Both the position numbers and the translations under genes were made by a program. From assembly GCA_037954235.1 (NCBI GenBank), contig JBBMOA010000012.1:16022644-16086643 (forward strand): a stretch of DNA of 64,000 nt. The letters run 5' to 3'. The stretch comes from Aulostomus chinensis (Eukaryota; Chordata; Actinopteri; Syngnathiformes; Aulostomidae). Under the pieces are notes generated by a model. The model was not told the origin of the DNA. It worked only from the letters and a program-made list of their open reading frames with translations, and searched no databases. This document shows positions 21,726 through 32,875 of this stretch, one piece after another. The first letter of the stretch is position 1. Every line of letters begins with the position of its first letter.

Positions 21726-22804
21726 ACCTCCAGCAAACAAGGCAGAAGCATAAACGTGTTTACCTCCCTAAGAAAAGTAAAAGCCAGCATTTATTAGTCG
21801 TCGTTCATGTCCTAGAAGTTAAGCTACTGGGTGTCGGTTTCAGTTTTGCTCCTCTTCCACTTTGTGCCTGCTGCAGTAGTCACACTTCCCCCTTTGCTGC
21901 GTGAAACAACAACAAGCTAAAAGTACACAAATACACAGAAGCCAGAGCATTTTTCTATGACAGCAGCGCTACGATGACACAACTGGACATTTTGAGAGAT
22001 TGGGCCGCCGTCACAATGTTCAATATTCAGCCCTGTATTCTGTTTCTGCTGAAGAAGACAATGACATCATGACCTCTCGGCTAAATCCATAAAGACATGT
22101 AGGTCATTCAGTTATTGTGTCTTTGTTGTTTGTAAACCGTATATTTGCCTGCATGTGTGTATGTATTGCTGTGCTCCACATGGGACTGAGCAAGTAGGTG
22201 AGTGAGTGAGGAGGATAAAAACTGACACTCCCAAGTGAAGTTTGTCTTTCCAGGGCTGTTGCCCTCTAGTGGCCACAGTAAGTATGACGAGGAGAGAATG
22301 TGTTGATGTCCATATAGTGAGACAGTGGAGGTGGTGGATGCCGTGAGAAATTCACAAATTTAAAACCATGCGATAGTGTGACCATGACCTCATACAAAAC
22401 CTGATGAGAGATGGAAACGGCAGGGGGCGGAGCCAGAAATGATGAGAAACTTGGATTACAAAATAAACAACCAATAAACAAGCAAACTAAACAGACACAA
22501 AAGTTAAACTCACAAGCACGTCAGCCTGATTGGACAATAGGAGCAAACCAGAACAAAGAAAATCTCTGTCAACAACACAAGTAAAAAAACAAAAACATCA
22601 ATCACATAATGAAATTTAGTTTTTATTTTGTATATTGAAGCACTTCCAGCTCTGAAACAGGAGGTGAGAGTCAGTGTGAAGTGGAGAGAGCAAGCTGCTG
22701 CTGTATTTGACAAGGTGAGATGGGAATAGCTTGCGTCATATTTTGAAAAGTAAGGCCACTGACCAAGTTTCCGTATTTGATGAGCTGGGAATGAGGGATG
22801 TGTT
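21726..22804. other. Unique sequence, no gene
   Basis: No repeat or gene recognised. A CTCF-like site at 22,260 is listed separately. Confidence 0.45.
22260..22272 (-). promoter_or_regulatory. CTCF-like core motif (best match in the window)
   Basis: On the minus strand CCACTAGAGGGCA fits CCASYAGRKGGCR at every position. It lies in unique sequence outside the microsatellites, so it is a reasonable insulator or loop-anchor candidate. Confidence 0.45.
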
Positions 22805-22850
22805 CGAGAGAGAGCGAGAGAGAGAGAGAAAGAGAGAGATAGAGAGAGAT
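22805..22850 (+). repeat. (GA)n microsatellite
   Basis: Purine GA array with a few interruptions. Confidence 0.95.
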
Positions 22851-22988
22851 GAGTGTGTTAGCTTTCACAGAATTCACGATGGAGGAAGCAATGAGACTGG
22901 AATGTCAATACACCCTGTGAGCGCTGCCTGGAATACTTAAACACACTGCCAAGTAGAGACACAGTAGGACAGTCTCAGCTTTGAGCTG

Positions 22989-22990
<2 letters not shown>

Positions 22991-23052
<62 letters not shown>
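22991..23052 (+). repeat. (TG)n microsatellite, about 31 units
   Basis: A pure TG array, followed 70 bases later by an AC array (23,123-23,160). Together they form a potential inverted-repeat hairpin on one strand. Confidence 0.97.
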
Positions 23053-23054
<2 letters not shown>

Positions 23055-23120
23055 CTTTATTGCAATAGTGTATCCTCTCTGTGTGGATCAACAGGCACGC
23101 AGTCATTCCTGAAATCACCT

Positions 23121-23122
<2 letters not shown>

Positions 23123-23160
<38 letters not shown>
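23123..23160 (+). repeat. (AC)n microsatellite, 19 units
   Basis: A pure AC array, complementary in orientation to the TG array upstream. Confidence 0.97.
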
Positions 23161-23162
<2 letters not shown>

Positions 23163-24320
23163 ACATTCAGTGTCTAGAGGAAGAAGGTCTCACAGGATCG
23201 TACAAGGTCAAATTAGAATTTCTCGATCATCAAAACTGAAACTGATTCAAACTGTAAAGCAGCAAACTAAAACACAAGCACAGTTTATACTGACACACAC
23301 ACACATACACACACACACACATGTGCAGCGTCTGTGTAATGACTGAGTGAGGGAGACAGATGGTGACTCATACCCCACTTTAGATTGCCAGCACTACATT
23401 TCCCATGAGGCCACTCGTAACGCCTGCTGTCAGAGGCAATGTTCTTTCTATTTTCCTGTGATTGGATTGCAGCCTCATGGGAAAGGTCAGATGTCAAACA
23501 ACGAGAGGGCGACCAGAAGCGATACATCAGACAGGAAGATTACAAATAGCATCAATTAGTTATCTACAATGGAGACGTTTCTGATTAAGTGTCTTAATTC
23601 TCTTTTGGCCTCATGTACTTCTCCTGCTGTCTATTGATTTCCTACATTTCCCAGAATGACTTTCAGTAACCTCCAAAGAGCAAACATATTTCACTTTGCT
23701 GTTTGTGCTTCCCTGATTGCTAAAGCTATCGTAACCATTTGTGCTGTCATCTTACAGTGGTTATTAATAATTAAGACTTGCGCGTGGAACAGAGGGTTAT
23801 ATAGTCAATGAATAGCGATGCTATGGGCCAGGGGAAGGTTACAGCCCTAATTCAAAATACAGTATTTCTCACTGATGTGGCCATGAGGCGGCTGTCAGTG
23901 AACAGATGAGTATCACCGCTTCTCTCACCACTTCTTTGTCCCCGGTGAACCTGGACAGCCTACAAAGACGTCCTTTCCTGGCTCTCACTTCAGGCTGCAA
24001 ACTAATTATTTCTTTTATGTTGAAGTCATATTTCAGTCATCATAACTGAAGAGCCCAAGGTGACAGTTTCTAACTGTCAAGAGTGTAACGGTCAATTAAA
24101 AAAACGAACAATGATACAAAACAGAAAATCAGCAGACCCTCAACGGAGCCTGCATCGGGCCTGATGAGAACGTTGTTTTTTAGAACCATGAAGAGCCTGG
24201 AACCACTGTGTCTAACTCTAACTAGCGCCTGACTACAAATATTAGAGATGCACTCTACTGTGTTTTTGTTGTTGTTGTTTGTTTGTTTTTTTGGGGGGGG
24301 AGGGGGGGATATCTGACATG
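23161..24320. other. Unique sequence, no gene
   Basis: A short CA tract lies at 23,293-23,321. A GTT/T-rich run and an interrupted G run lie at 24,266-24,308. No coding signal. Confidence 0.45.
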
Positions 24321-24324
24321 CACA

Positions 24325-24660
24325 TATTTTACAACTAATTAGGCTGATAGCCGATTTCTTGGTCTGTTATTAGTAATGAAAGAGACCGATAACTGATATT
24401 TAGAACTGATGAACATTCGTAATCTTGGTGTCAAAGTTCAGAGTGACAAAAATCTTTGCTGAAATGTTTGCAAGCAGATGTTTAATTATACAAAAACTTT
24501 GAAAAACAAGTGCAGGGAGGTTCCAGTAACGTCTCATACACTTCAGATTTCCATAAATAAATATGTGAACAAATTCATTAAAAATGCACTACAAATGTAA
24601 TTTATATTGGAACCACATTTTAAAAAGCACAATTTTGCAATCAGAAAAAAGTGGTGTCAA
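24325..24660 (+). repeat. Decayed dispersed repeat (CCGATAACTGATATT type)
   Basis: AGGCTGATAGCCGATTTCTT, GACCGATAACTGATATTTAG and TTGGTGTCAAAGTTCAGAG are typical blocks of a fish interspersed repeat with GGCCGATACCGAT motifs. The ends are not determined and the class is unknown to me. Confidence 0.4.
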
Positions 24661-26950
24661 GAATAATAAATCCAAGTTTTTTTCATTGTTTTTGATTGTA
24701 GTTTGAGGGATGGGGCTATGAGTAGTGGGACGGTTTCACATCATCGGTCATCTGAGTCATCGCCGTCAGTGCGTCTGTCCATGTGTCTGTCCATGTGTCT
24801 GTCTGTCTCAGTATCCGATCACAGTGTGACCTACAGCAGGAGCATCAACTTAGACACCACCCTAACTAGCACCTCACTGGTAAGGGGCTATTCTGCGGTG
24901 CACAATTGTCCTGTAACACTTGGTTCCTCAGGAGGAGACACTGAGGGTCCACGGCTCTCGTCCAGATCTTTCTCCAGAGTTCATCACCCAGTGATACTGA
25001 GTCACTAGCAAAGATGCGGCTGCCACAGACTCGCCTTGAGAAACTCTTTCAGGATGATATATGAGCTGTGTGGACCTTAAAAACTAGGATCTTGAGGGAG
25101 CTTATTGATTGAAATGAGCGATCTCATTCATGGAATGTATATTGACGAGTTTATTGACAGTTTCCTCTTCAGCTTGCGCTAAAGAAGTTACGATTTGATT
25201 TTTCTAAAACAGGCAGCCGCTGCAGGTTTTTTGAAGTCAGCTGCCTGCTATTGAACCGGAGAGTGAAGTAGTACAACTACCCTCTTTGTCTCTACACATC
25301 CAAACGATCAATAAGTGTCTCTATTAAAATCAGCACGTCTCGTGCCATGCATTGGACTGCTGATTTCTCCTTACACACGTCCAGAGGTTCGTCAGATTTC
25401 ATCTACTAATCAGCAAACAGCTGCTGGTCGAGTCGTGAACCTGCAAGTGGCTGTTTGTTCGATGGTTTTCATGTTATGAATGCAGTATTGGTTATAATCA
25501 TTCATTGCTATTTGATTGAATGGTTGAGATACCGTGACCAAAATTCACTGTCGTCCCAGGTTCCAGTTCTTCTGGCATGTTAGCTGGCATGATATCGACA
25601 TGCTGGCAATGAAAATGTCTTTAAAGCGAAATGGTAAAAGATAAAACTTTATTTGTACGGCACAGTCACTGCATTTCAAGATATAGTATAGGACAGGATG
25701 AAAAAAACGAATGGACCTGATAAAATAAAGCTTTTGAAATAGAATAAAAAGAAAAACTGTAATGCCCCGAGGCTATCAGCTTCACTGAAGGGAGAGGAGC
25801 GTGTGACAAAAGTGTGTGTAGGCTTGAATATGTGTCTAATCCGTCTGCAGGCACAGACAGATCCTCACCTTCAGAAGCTGACAGCTGCTGGTCAGATAGC
25901 CAAGCGCTAGGGAAAACATCAGTCTACCTCAGAGAAGAAAGTGAGTCAGCTTGCATCGCCCGGTGAATGTATTTCCATAATAACAAGGTCACAGGTATGA
26001 TTCCTCCGCATTCACATGTTCATAGAGCTCATCCACCTGTTGTCGGTGTGTTTATGTCCAATCTGCTTCAACGTTTCATATCTGGAATGTTTCCAGGTGA
26101 CAAGGCTGAACTTTCCAAGGGAAGACCGAACAGGAAGGAACTTGACATGATCACAACTGTTTCCATGACAACCGCAGCTCAACCAACAGTAATTGTCGGA
26201 GAAAGTACAAGAGGAGAAAAGTAGTAGTGTTTTCCTCTGCTCACACTTCTTTCAAAAAGGCTGTTTATGATGCCTCACACTCTGCAAGCCATGGAAATGA
26301 AATAGTGACACTGATGTTTTCAGTTTTATTGTCATTTTCTATGAACTAAATCACTCAGAGTGCAAAATATAATGACTCACAATAAAACCTAATTAAGCTT
26401 TGGGATGTAATAGTGATTTGTTTGATTGATTTATTGTGAAATCCTGCTATTGGTGAGATTTGACCGCCTAGGTCACAGTTCAACTGCAGCTAAAATGTGA
26501 AGAGAATCCAGACATATTCACAAACGTTCGCAGAATTTTGCTCAAAAGAAAATACAAGGAAGCCTTGCGAGCACAATTCCTGCTCCACACGCTGTAGCTG
26601 CACTCACAGGGCGAAACTGAACAACACAAATAATCAGCAAATTTAAAAATGACTGAGATTACTATCGTTTCTCTTTTCTCATATTACTGTAATCTCGCTA
26701 TTGCCATCATATTTTGTAAAATAAAATCTGATATCCTGACAACCTGACTTGGATTCACTCGAACTGTAAAAATGTCCCCATAAACACAACGTACATGACG
26801 CTCAGCTACTCTGCCGGCGGCTTGTTGATGCTCCCGCATGCACCTTTTGCTCTCACTGATAAACGAGCAGCGGGACTTTTTTTGAATGTGTGATCAATCA
26901 GTTTATTACAGTTATCTGATAACACCGTAACACAAGTGTACACATACACA

Positions 26951-26985
<35 letters not shown>

Positions 26986-26993
26986 TCTCAACT
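24661..26993. other. Unique sequence; no gene
   Basis: A short CTGTCCATGTGT direct duplication lies at 24,775-24,800. AACTTTATTTGTACGGCACA at about 25,647 resembles a LINE-tail fragment, but only weakly. An AC array lies at 26,955-26,983. Short open frames are not supported. Confidence 0.4.
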
Positions 26994-27060
26994 TTAAAGA
27001 CCAGTGTGTAGGATTTAGAGGCATCTAGTTAGCTGTGAAGTTGCAGAATACAGCTAACAC
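26994..27060 (+). mobile_element. One end of a fish MITE (CCAGTGTGTAGGATTTAG)
   Basis: TTTAAAGACCAGTGTGTAGG followed by ATTTAGAGGCATCTAG matches the terminal sequence of a common teleost MITE (TTAAAGGTCCAGTGTGTAGGA type, from memory). The other end (expected CCTACACACTGG) is not present within the next kilobase, so the copy is truncated. Confidence 0.5.
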
Positions 27061-29207
27061 AAAAGCAGGTGGAGTAAAAGTGGTCCAGCAAAATATTTGC
27101 ATACGTTTTCAAGTTCTTTAAGTGGATTAAATTGCATTGTGGAACGTGCAACATTCACTGTGATTTCTTGGTCTGTTGTGCAAAGTAGGGTTACTCAGAG
27201 GTGAGCTGATCAATATGATCCTACATAGCCTCTGTTCCTCATTCAAGACTGTTGAGAGTACTTGTAAACATGTAGTCAACATTATGAAGTCCAATGTACC
27301 ACTACAGACTTCACGGGAGAAAAACTGGTCAATCAGGGGAATGGTTCCTTCATTCCTCCTCTGTACCTTTGCATGAAGTAAATTCAGGTTCGAGCTCCAA
27401 GTTCCAGGTTTGCGATGCTCGTATTCCAGCAGAAATCCTGGTGTCTGTATGTGTGAGTGCTTGCGTCTATGCCAATCGGATACCACATTTTTACAAGAAG
27501 AAAAAAAAAACACCGATCCTGTTAGCTCTGCTAGCTTCGCTTAGCGTGGCAAACCAGAAACAAATCTTCACTGCCCTAAAAATCGACACAGGATGAATCA
27601 ACGAGTGCTTTATAGCAGCAAAGAAGAAGCCGCTAGCATTAGATTTTACGTGAGCGAACACGATCTCTGCTTCCTTTTCGCCACAGTAAAACCATTAGTT
27701 GGCAGCTGCAGCACGTTGCTGTTTAAGAGTCCGAAATTTGGCGATATATTTCACAGGACCAGTAAAATGGCAACATGTACAGTGTGCAAGGTTGTGATCT
27801 GGAAGGAAGATCCAACACCAGCGATCGTGTCAAGTGTTGGAAGACGAATCCCAAAGGATGAACACGAGTTCAGTGAGGCAAAATAGCAGCAGCAGCAAAC
27901 ACTGGAAACCACTTTCCAATGATGCGATGAATCCACAAAGACAGCCTCCCGCAAAGTTATTCTTATTAATTCCTTTTTTTTAAGGTATCTAACTTTGAAG
28001 TTGCTGTTGCACCACAGTTGTAAAAAAGACAGAAATAGTATGAAGATATTTGACTCGTCTAAATTGTGGCTGCACTGACAGTTTGCGTAAGGGGATGTAA
28101 TTTATTCCAAGATTGTGTGCTTTCTTAGGCACGACTGTCTGTCAAAGCAGAAAATAAATTCTCTGTGTGTATTTGCTCTAAAAATGTATAGTGATCTTAC
28201 CACATCAATACAGGATTAGTAGTGTACAGCGCTGAAAGATTATATTAAAATATAGAAATATCTTGAATGAATTGCCATCAGATTGGTATTCAGTAGTGGA
28301 AAATCGTCAAAGTGCAGGTTTTGGAATGGTTATCGTGAAGGGAAAATTGGAAAATCTCTATTTCAGGTTCTAAGCTACTTTGGAATTTAGCAAAAAGAGG
28401 AAGAGGATGTTTACGATGGAAACCAAGAGGAAGAAAAGCGAAAACCAAGACAGTCAGCCAGTATGTTAACTGTAGCATAACTATAGCAAGTATACTTCAA
28501 CATGTACACAACTGCTGTGGGTCCAGATAAGGGATCGCACTGCTAAATAAGCATGGATGATGTCAGCGCATGATCAAAACATCACATGTCCAATTGCTGA
28601 GGCCAAAATTTTTTTCCATTGCTATAACCAACAGTTGTGAATGCACCAGTGTCCGCTACTAAACTGCTGTTGCACAGCATAACTATGTAATTCTGCTTTA
28701 AATTAAATTTGCATCCAAAATGTTTCATTTATTTATGTTTTTATTGGACATTAACAACTGTAAACAATGCACATCTCAAACGTTACAATAGGAAATTCAT
28801 TGTCTCACAGCCCACCATGATTTTCTTAATATTGTATCACTCTTGGACTCTCTGCTTTGATTTAATTTCCCCTTAAAATTATTACCGTCTTCAATGCAGA
28901 AATATATACGCACATGCAAACGCTCCCCCCCCCCCACACACACACACAAATAATCTTTACAGAGACAAACACTGAGGCGCACATCGGTGATCTAACTGGT
29001 AACTAATTGAATTTAAGCCTAGTGAACGGAGCCCAGAGAGCATCCACAGCATGTGTTTAGAGTTCCCCCCAGACTATTAAATCAGCTCAGAGTGGATCAG
29101 GAAGTCATTGCCATAGCGACAGAGAAAAGCCGGGCCCTGATTTACAATAGCCCTAACCAAGTGCTGTAAACACATCCTACTATCACGATCGATCACACAC
29201 TATTGTC
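27061..29207. other. Unique sequence without a supported gene
   Basis: The plus frame 27,593-27,886 and the minus frame 27,127-27,513 have no domain and no splice context. A C run of 10 followed by (CA) lies at 28,925-28,948. Confidence 0.4.
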
Positions 29208-29253
29208 ACACACACACACACACACACAAAAACACACACACACACACACACAC
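29208..29253 (+). repeat. (CA)n microsatellite
   Basis: A CA array with an AAAA interruption, lying immediately upstream of the splice-acceptor-like tract of the candidate exon. Confidence 0.95.
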
Positions 29254-29279
29254 GGCTCTTCCTGCTTTTGCTCTCTCAG

Positions 29280-29493
29280 GGTGGATGGTGTGGAGCCGGG
29301 TGCTGTTCCACCGGGCCCACCCGGCGTAGTCCGTCACGGTTCAGCTCCTCAGGAAATCACCGTCTACCCTGACCTACTCAGCTCCGGCAGTAGGCCACTG
29401 AACCAAACGGTATTTCTCAAGGATTTAGTGGATCCGTCACATCAGCAGTTTGGTCAGTTTAGTAGCAGAGGGTGGCACTTTGAGCCCGATTAA
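29280..29493 (+). CDS. Candidate terminal exon of an unidentified gene
   Basis: A strong acceptor (CTTCCTGCTTTTGCTCTCTCAG, ending at 29,279) precedes 214 bases that stay open in one frame (first codon split, then 29,281 onward) to TAA at 29,491-29,493. The 70-residue translation is of mixed composition. It begins VDGVEPGAVPPGPPG, continues with ITVYPDLLSSGS and FLKDLVDPSHQQFG, and ends GWHFEPD. Its codon use is varied and G/C-ending, unlike neighbouring chance frames. I recognise no domain. The proline/glycine-rich start and polar end suggest a disordered C-terminal tail. No upstream exon was identified, and no AATAAA was noted in the first few hundred bases after the stop. It could also be a chance open stretch. 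Confidence 0.45.
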
Positions 29494-29840
29494 CCCTTGA
29501 AAGGACTGATCCCCAACAGCAGTCTGAGATGGGGGTGGGCCTCCCCTGAGATGAAGCTTGGAATAAGACACCTTCCTACCCTTCCTTAGATCACACAGGC
29601 TTTAGTTTTAGGAAGCCATATTGGAACATTATTATGGTATTTGATTGAAGAGTACACCAAATACTGCACATGAAAATCAGAGAGTCATCTTTTAGTTTCT
29701 GACTCAAACAAAGAAGGAAAAGACATAAAATTCCTCTAAATCTACTTTATCTGGCATGGATAGATGAATCTCATACATCTCGGCTGTTCAACTGATAACT
29801 AATATTCTTCCACCTTCATTCACTGAGCCCACCTAAACCT

Positions 29841-29842
29841 GT

Positions 29843-29873
<31 letters not shown>
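29841..29873 (+). repeat. (GT)n followed by 17-G homopolymer
   Basis: Eight GT units run into 17 consecutive G (29,857-29,873). Confidence 0.95.
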
Positions 29874-29976
29874 CACCTCACACTGTGGAAACCCCTGCCA
29901 GCAGAAACATGGTTTGATAAGGTAGTTCAGTTATTGTGTGTTGCTATTATAATCATTACATTATAAAAGGTCGACC

Positions 29977-29997
29977 TTCAGCACCACAGACAGCAAC
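29977..29997 (+). promoter_or_regulatory. REST/NRSF RE1-like element
   Basis: TTCAGCACCAC then AGACAGC then AAC fits the 21-bp RE1 consensus (TTCAGCACC, two free bases, GGACAGCGCC) at 18 of 21 positions, with both half-sites intact. The mismatches are at positions 12, 19 and 20. REST represses neuronal genes outside neurons. The site is 0.5 kb beyond the candidate terminal exon. Confidence 0.4.
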
Positions 29998-30320
29998 ACT
30001 GTCTCAAAACACCGGCCGCTCAAGTCTTCAAAAGCGATAAATTACAAGGCTGTAGTATTTCCCTGAGAGTGCACTCGCGAAAATAACAAAAAACTCCAGT
30101 CCAAGCATTTTACTTTCTAAAATAGTCCTATGTTCTTTTATTCCCCCACTACGTTTCACAATAACATGTTCGATTTTATTTTGCAAAAACATCCGTGGTT
30201 GCTGGGTAGGTGGGGCCCCTGGGTATCGTGATGCACCTGGAGGTTGGCGTGTGGCCCCTCCCTCAGGACCAGTACTTCCCCTGGGTATGTTGTTGTATTT
30301 TATCAAATTCCCACAATATC

Positions 30321-30688
30321 CATCCATCTATACATCCATTGTCTACCACTTATCTTGTTAAGGGTCGTGCGGGGGGGGGGGGGGGGGCGCTATCACAGCA
30401 GTTTTCGGGCAAGAGGGGGGGTTCACCCTGGACAGGTCACCAGTCCATCACAGGGCCAACACATAGAGACAGACAACCATTCACTCTCACAGTCACTCCT
30501 ACGGTCAATTTAGAGTATCAATCAGCCTCGTCCTCTCTTGATGTCTTTGGACTGTGGGAGGAAGCTGGAGTACCAGAGAGAACCCACGCAGGAACAGGAG
30601 AACATGGAGACTCACACAGAAAGATCCCGTACTGGAGCCGGAAACCTTCTTGCTGTGAGGCGACAGTTCTGACCACTGCACCACCGTG
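30321..30688 (-). mobile_element. tRNA-derived SINE (V-SINE/Mermaid-like), copy 2, with 11-bp target duplication
   Basis: The same element as at 8,276-8,715, in the same orientation. CCCACAATATC occurs at both boundaries (30,310-30,320 and 30,689-30,699), a perfect target duplication of LINE-type insertion. On the minus strand it has a tRNA-like head (GGTGGTGCAGTGGTCAGAAC), the conserved CTTCCTCCCACAGTCCAAAG body and a tail ending in ATGGATG-type repeats. Over about 200 aligned bases it differs from copy 1 by roughly four substitutions and a 2-base gap. It lacks the 29-bp duplication but has a 17-G run at the same internal place. Both copies share a subfamily block (ATCAATCAGCCTCGTCCTCT). Confidence 0.87.
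30371..30387 (+). repeat. 17-G homopolymer inside SINE copy 2
   Basis: Seventeen G at the position equivalent to the G23/(GGT)n tract of copy 1. Confidence 0.95.
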
Positions 30689-30699
30689 CCCACAATATC

Positions 30700-32803
30700 G
30701 GTATTGAAATCTTATATAGGCGGACTGCTATTTATTGTTATGACTCAGATGGGATTCTGTAGCATCTGAGGGGGGTTCAGCTCTCCACTGATGTAGCAGG
30801 TGAGGTGAAACCCTCGTTTTATCTCACCTGTAACATCAAATCACCCAGCTACTTAGGTGCTAGCATCTGTTGCATCTCTTGAGGAATCAAGGAGTGAGAT
30901 TTACCAGTTACTGTAACAAACACATCACGTGTTTTTGAATTTTCAGATATCATGAACCTCCAGGTTCTCGAGTACCTAGTGGAACTTTATTTTCTTCACA
31001 TTATACGTTTGTATTTCAGTATCATTTTTTTAAAGGAGGATTATGAGCTTTCATTTGCCTTGAAGGCTGCCCACACCTGAGCACACGTTCACCAAATCCT
31101 GCCGTGTTTACTGAAGGAGAGATAGAGGGACAGACGGAGGCGGGAAGACGACTGAATCTATAGGACAGGAGGAGATATTAAGTTGGAGGTGAGAAATAAC
31201 TGGTGCAATGCAGGTGAGCGAAGAGGAGGTTTTGCGGGGGGTAGAGGGGAGCGAGAGTCCGCAGTGCTTTGCTGAAGGAGAGCCTCAATCCAGAGCCCAC
31301 TTAGCAGCCATTCAGACTCCAACGGGACCCCGTGCTCTCCGAACAGGAAGGACATGTGCTTCTAATTGCACTGTGTAACAGTCACTATAATTGCCTTGCA
31401 GTAAATACAAATGTCTGCTATTCAATCCCTTAATCATCTGTCAGTGTGTGCAAACACTCTTAAATGTTCTGCATGGCAAGGGTAAAAAGGTGACGAGGCT
31501 TAATTTTTCAATCAATACGTCCCCATACACTTTTTAAATCATGCCTCTAAATGATTCTGTTCTTGAGGACATTTGGTTCATTCTCTGTTTTTCTCTGCTG
31601 TAATGAGCCTGCAAAATCCTGCAGCATTTATAATCGCATTACAATTGACGAGGCCTCTCTTTGCACTAAAGCAACGATGCTGAAATGTGACACAAGGAAA
31701 CGTCCCGCTGTCCAGCTGTCCCGGGCACATCATCATCATCATCATCATCATCGCCCTCGTTGTCACTCCTGTTTTCACGTATAAAAGCCAAGCATCTATG
31801 GATCTTTTCTCAGGCTTGTGTATATTCTTGTATCCTTCCCTCCGGGTTGTTTGGTTTGCTTCCCATTAGAGTGTTGACAGACAGTGGATGCTCCATGCTG
31901 TGGAGATGCAGAGAGCGTGGGAGTTGATGGCCAGGATTATGATACACAGTGCAGCCTGCATGCTTTCTCACAGTTAACCATTATCAGGAGAGCATCTCAA
32001 AAGAACCCGCATGTAAGTTCCCTCTGTGCTATACATTTAAATTGAACTTTCAGGTGGTTTAAAAGCATTTTGCAGTCATTCATGGCGTGTATTGTCTTTT
32101 ACTAAAGGACGGCGGCTACGCGTGTTCCTTTAAGCATGTTTACACAAAACAAGACGTCACTTGTTTGATCCCCTGTCAGTTGTGAACTCACCTGGACCAC
32201 ATCCGATACGCGTTTCAGTTCCCTGACTACAACTGCCAGCAGGTTCGCACAGCCTTCTTTCATACTTTAACCCACGTTAAAAAAAAAAAAAATCACACCA
32301 TACAATTTCTTCACTTCCTGCTTTTGTCTGAATTTGGTACGTCATACTAGTCACGCAGTTGAAAACACAACAGTGGACTTGGCCCCGATTGATTTTAATG
32401 ACCCAAAAGAAACTACATTTTGAAATGTCGCAGTCATTCAACTAACTAATCTGCCACTTTGCCTATTTGCCACATCGTTCCGCTTCTGAATTTCATTTTC
32501 AATCAGAGAGTTTTAACTCTGACACTTGCTGGCCTGCAGGATGATGTAATGCTAAAATGTTTGTGCCAAAACATCTGTGTTTCCGCTTCACCGCTACACC
32601 TACAATGCACCTTTTCCTCTTTATCTCCCACACTGAAGATTAACTGACACTGGTTTTTCTTAACCTATCTGTCCTTTTGGTTTCCTCTCTCCTCTCAGCT
32701 CCTCTATATTTTTTTTTGTCAGTTTTTTTTTTATTTCACTCTCCTTAAGAGTACTCCAAAATATGTTGATAAATCACGTTTTTGTTTTTCTTTGTCTTCT
32801 AAG
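30700..32803. other. Unique sequence; one (CAT)n tract
   Basis: (CAT)n of about 9 units at 31,727-31,752. Pyrimidine-rich stretches end in CAG at 32,699, but no open exon follows. No gene is supported. Confidence 0.4.
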
Positions 32804-32875
32804 GCCGCTGAACCACAAATAGATGGCCTTCAGACTCTCCTGCACTCTTGCAATGAATGCGCCTCTTCTCTTATG
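32804..32875 (+). CDS. Candidate 72-bp cassette exon of an unidentified gene
   Basis: A long polypyrimidine tract (TTTTTGTTTTTCTTTGTCTTCT) and AAG end at 32,803. Seventy-two bases follow to GTATGT, a good donor at 32,876. The length is 24 codons exactly. Only the frame starting at the first base is open (the other two stop within 20 bases). It encodes AAEPQIDGLQ, then TLLHSCNECASSLM. A phase-0, frame-preserving exon with both splice signals is the expected form of an alternative insert in a large-intron gene. I do not recognise the peptide, and the exon lies after a possible stop-bearing exon at 29,280, so the two may not share a transcript. Chance remains possible for so short a segment. Confidence 0.35.

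Larger units (their letters stand above)
29494..30309. other. Region after the candidate exon; possible 3' UTR, then unique sequence
   Basis: No further coding signal. A TG tract runs into a G17 run at 29,841-29,873. A REST/RE1-like site lies at 29,977. Confidence 0.4.

Noticed and set aside
27593..27886. 97-codon plus-strand frame containing a C-x2-C pair
   Set aside because: Only one cysteine pair, no histidine or cysteine partner and no splice context.
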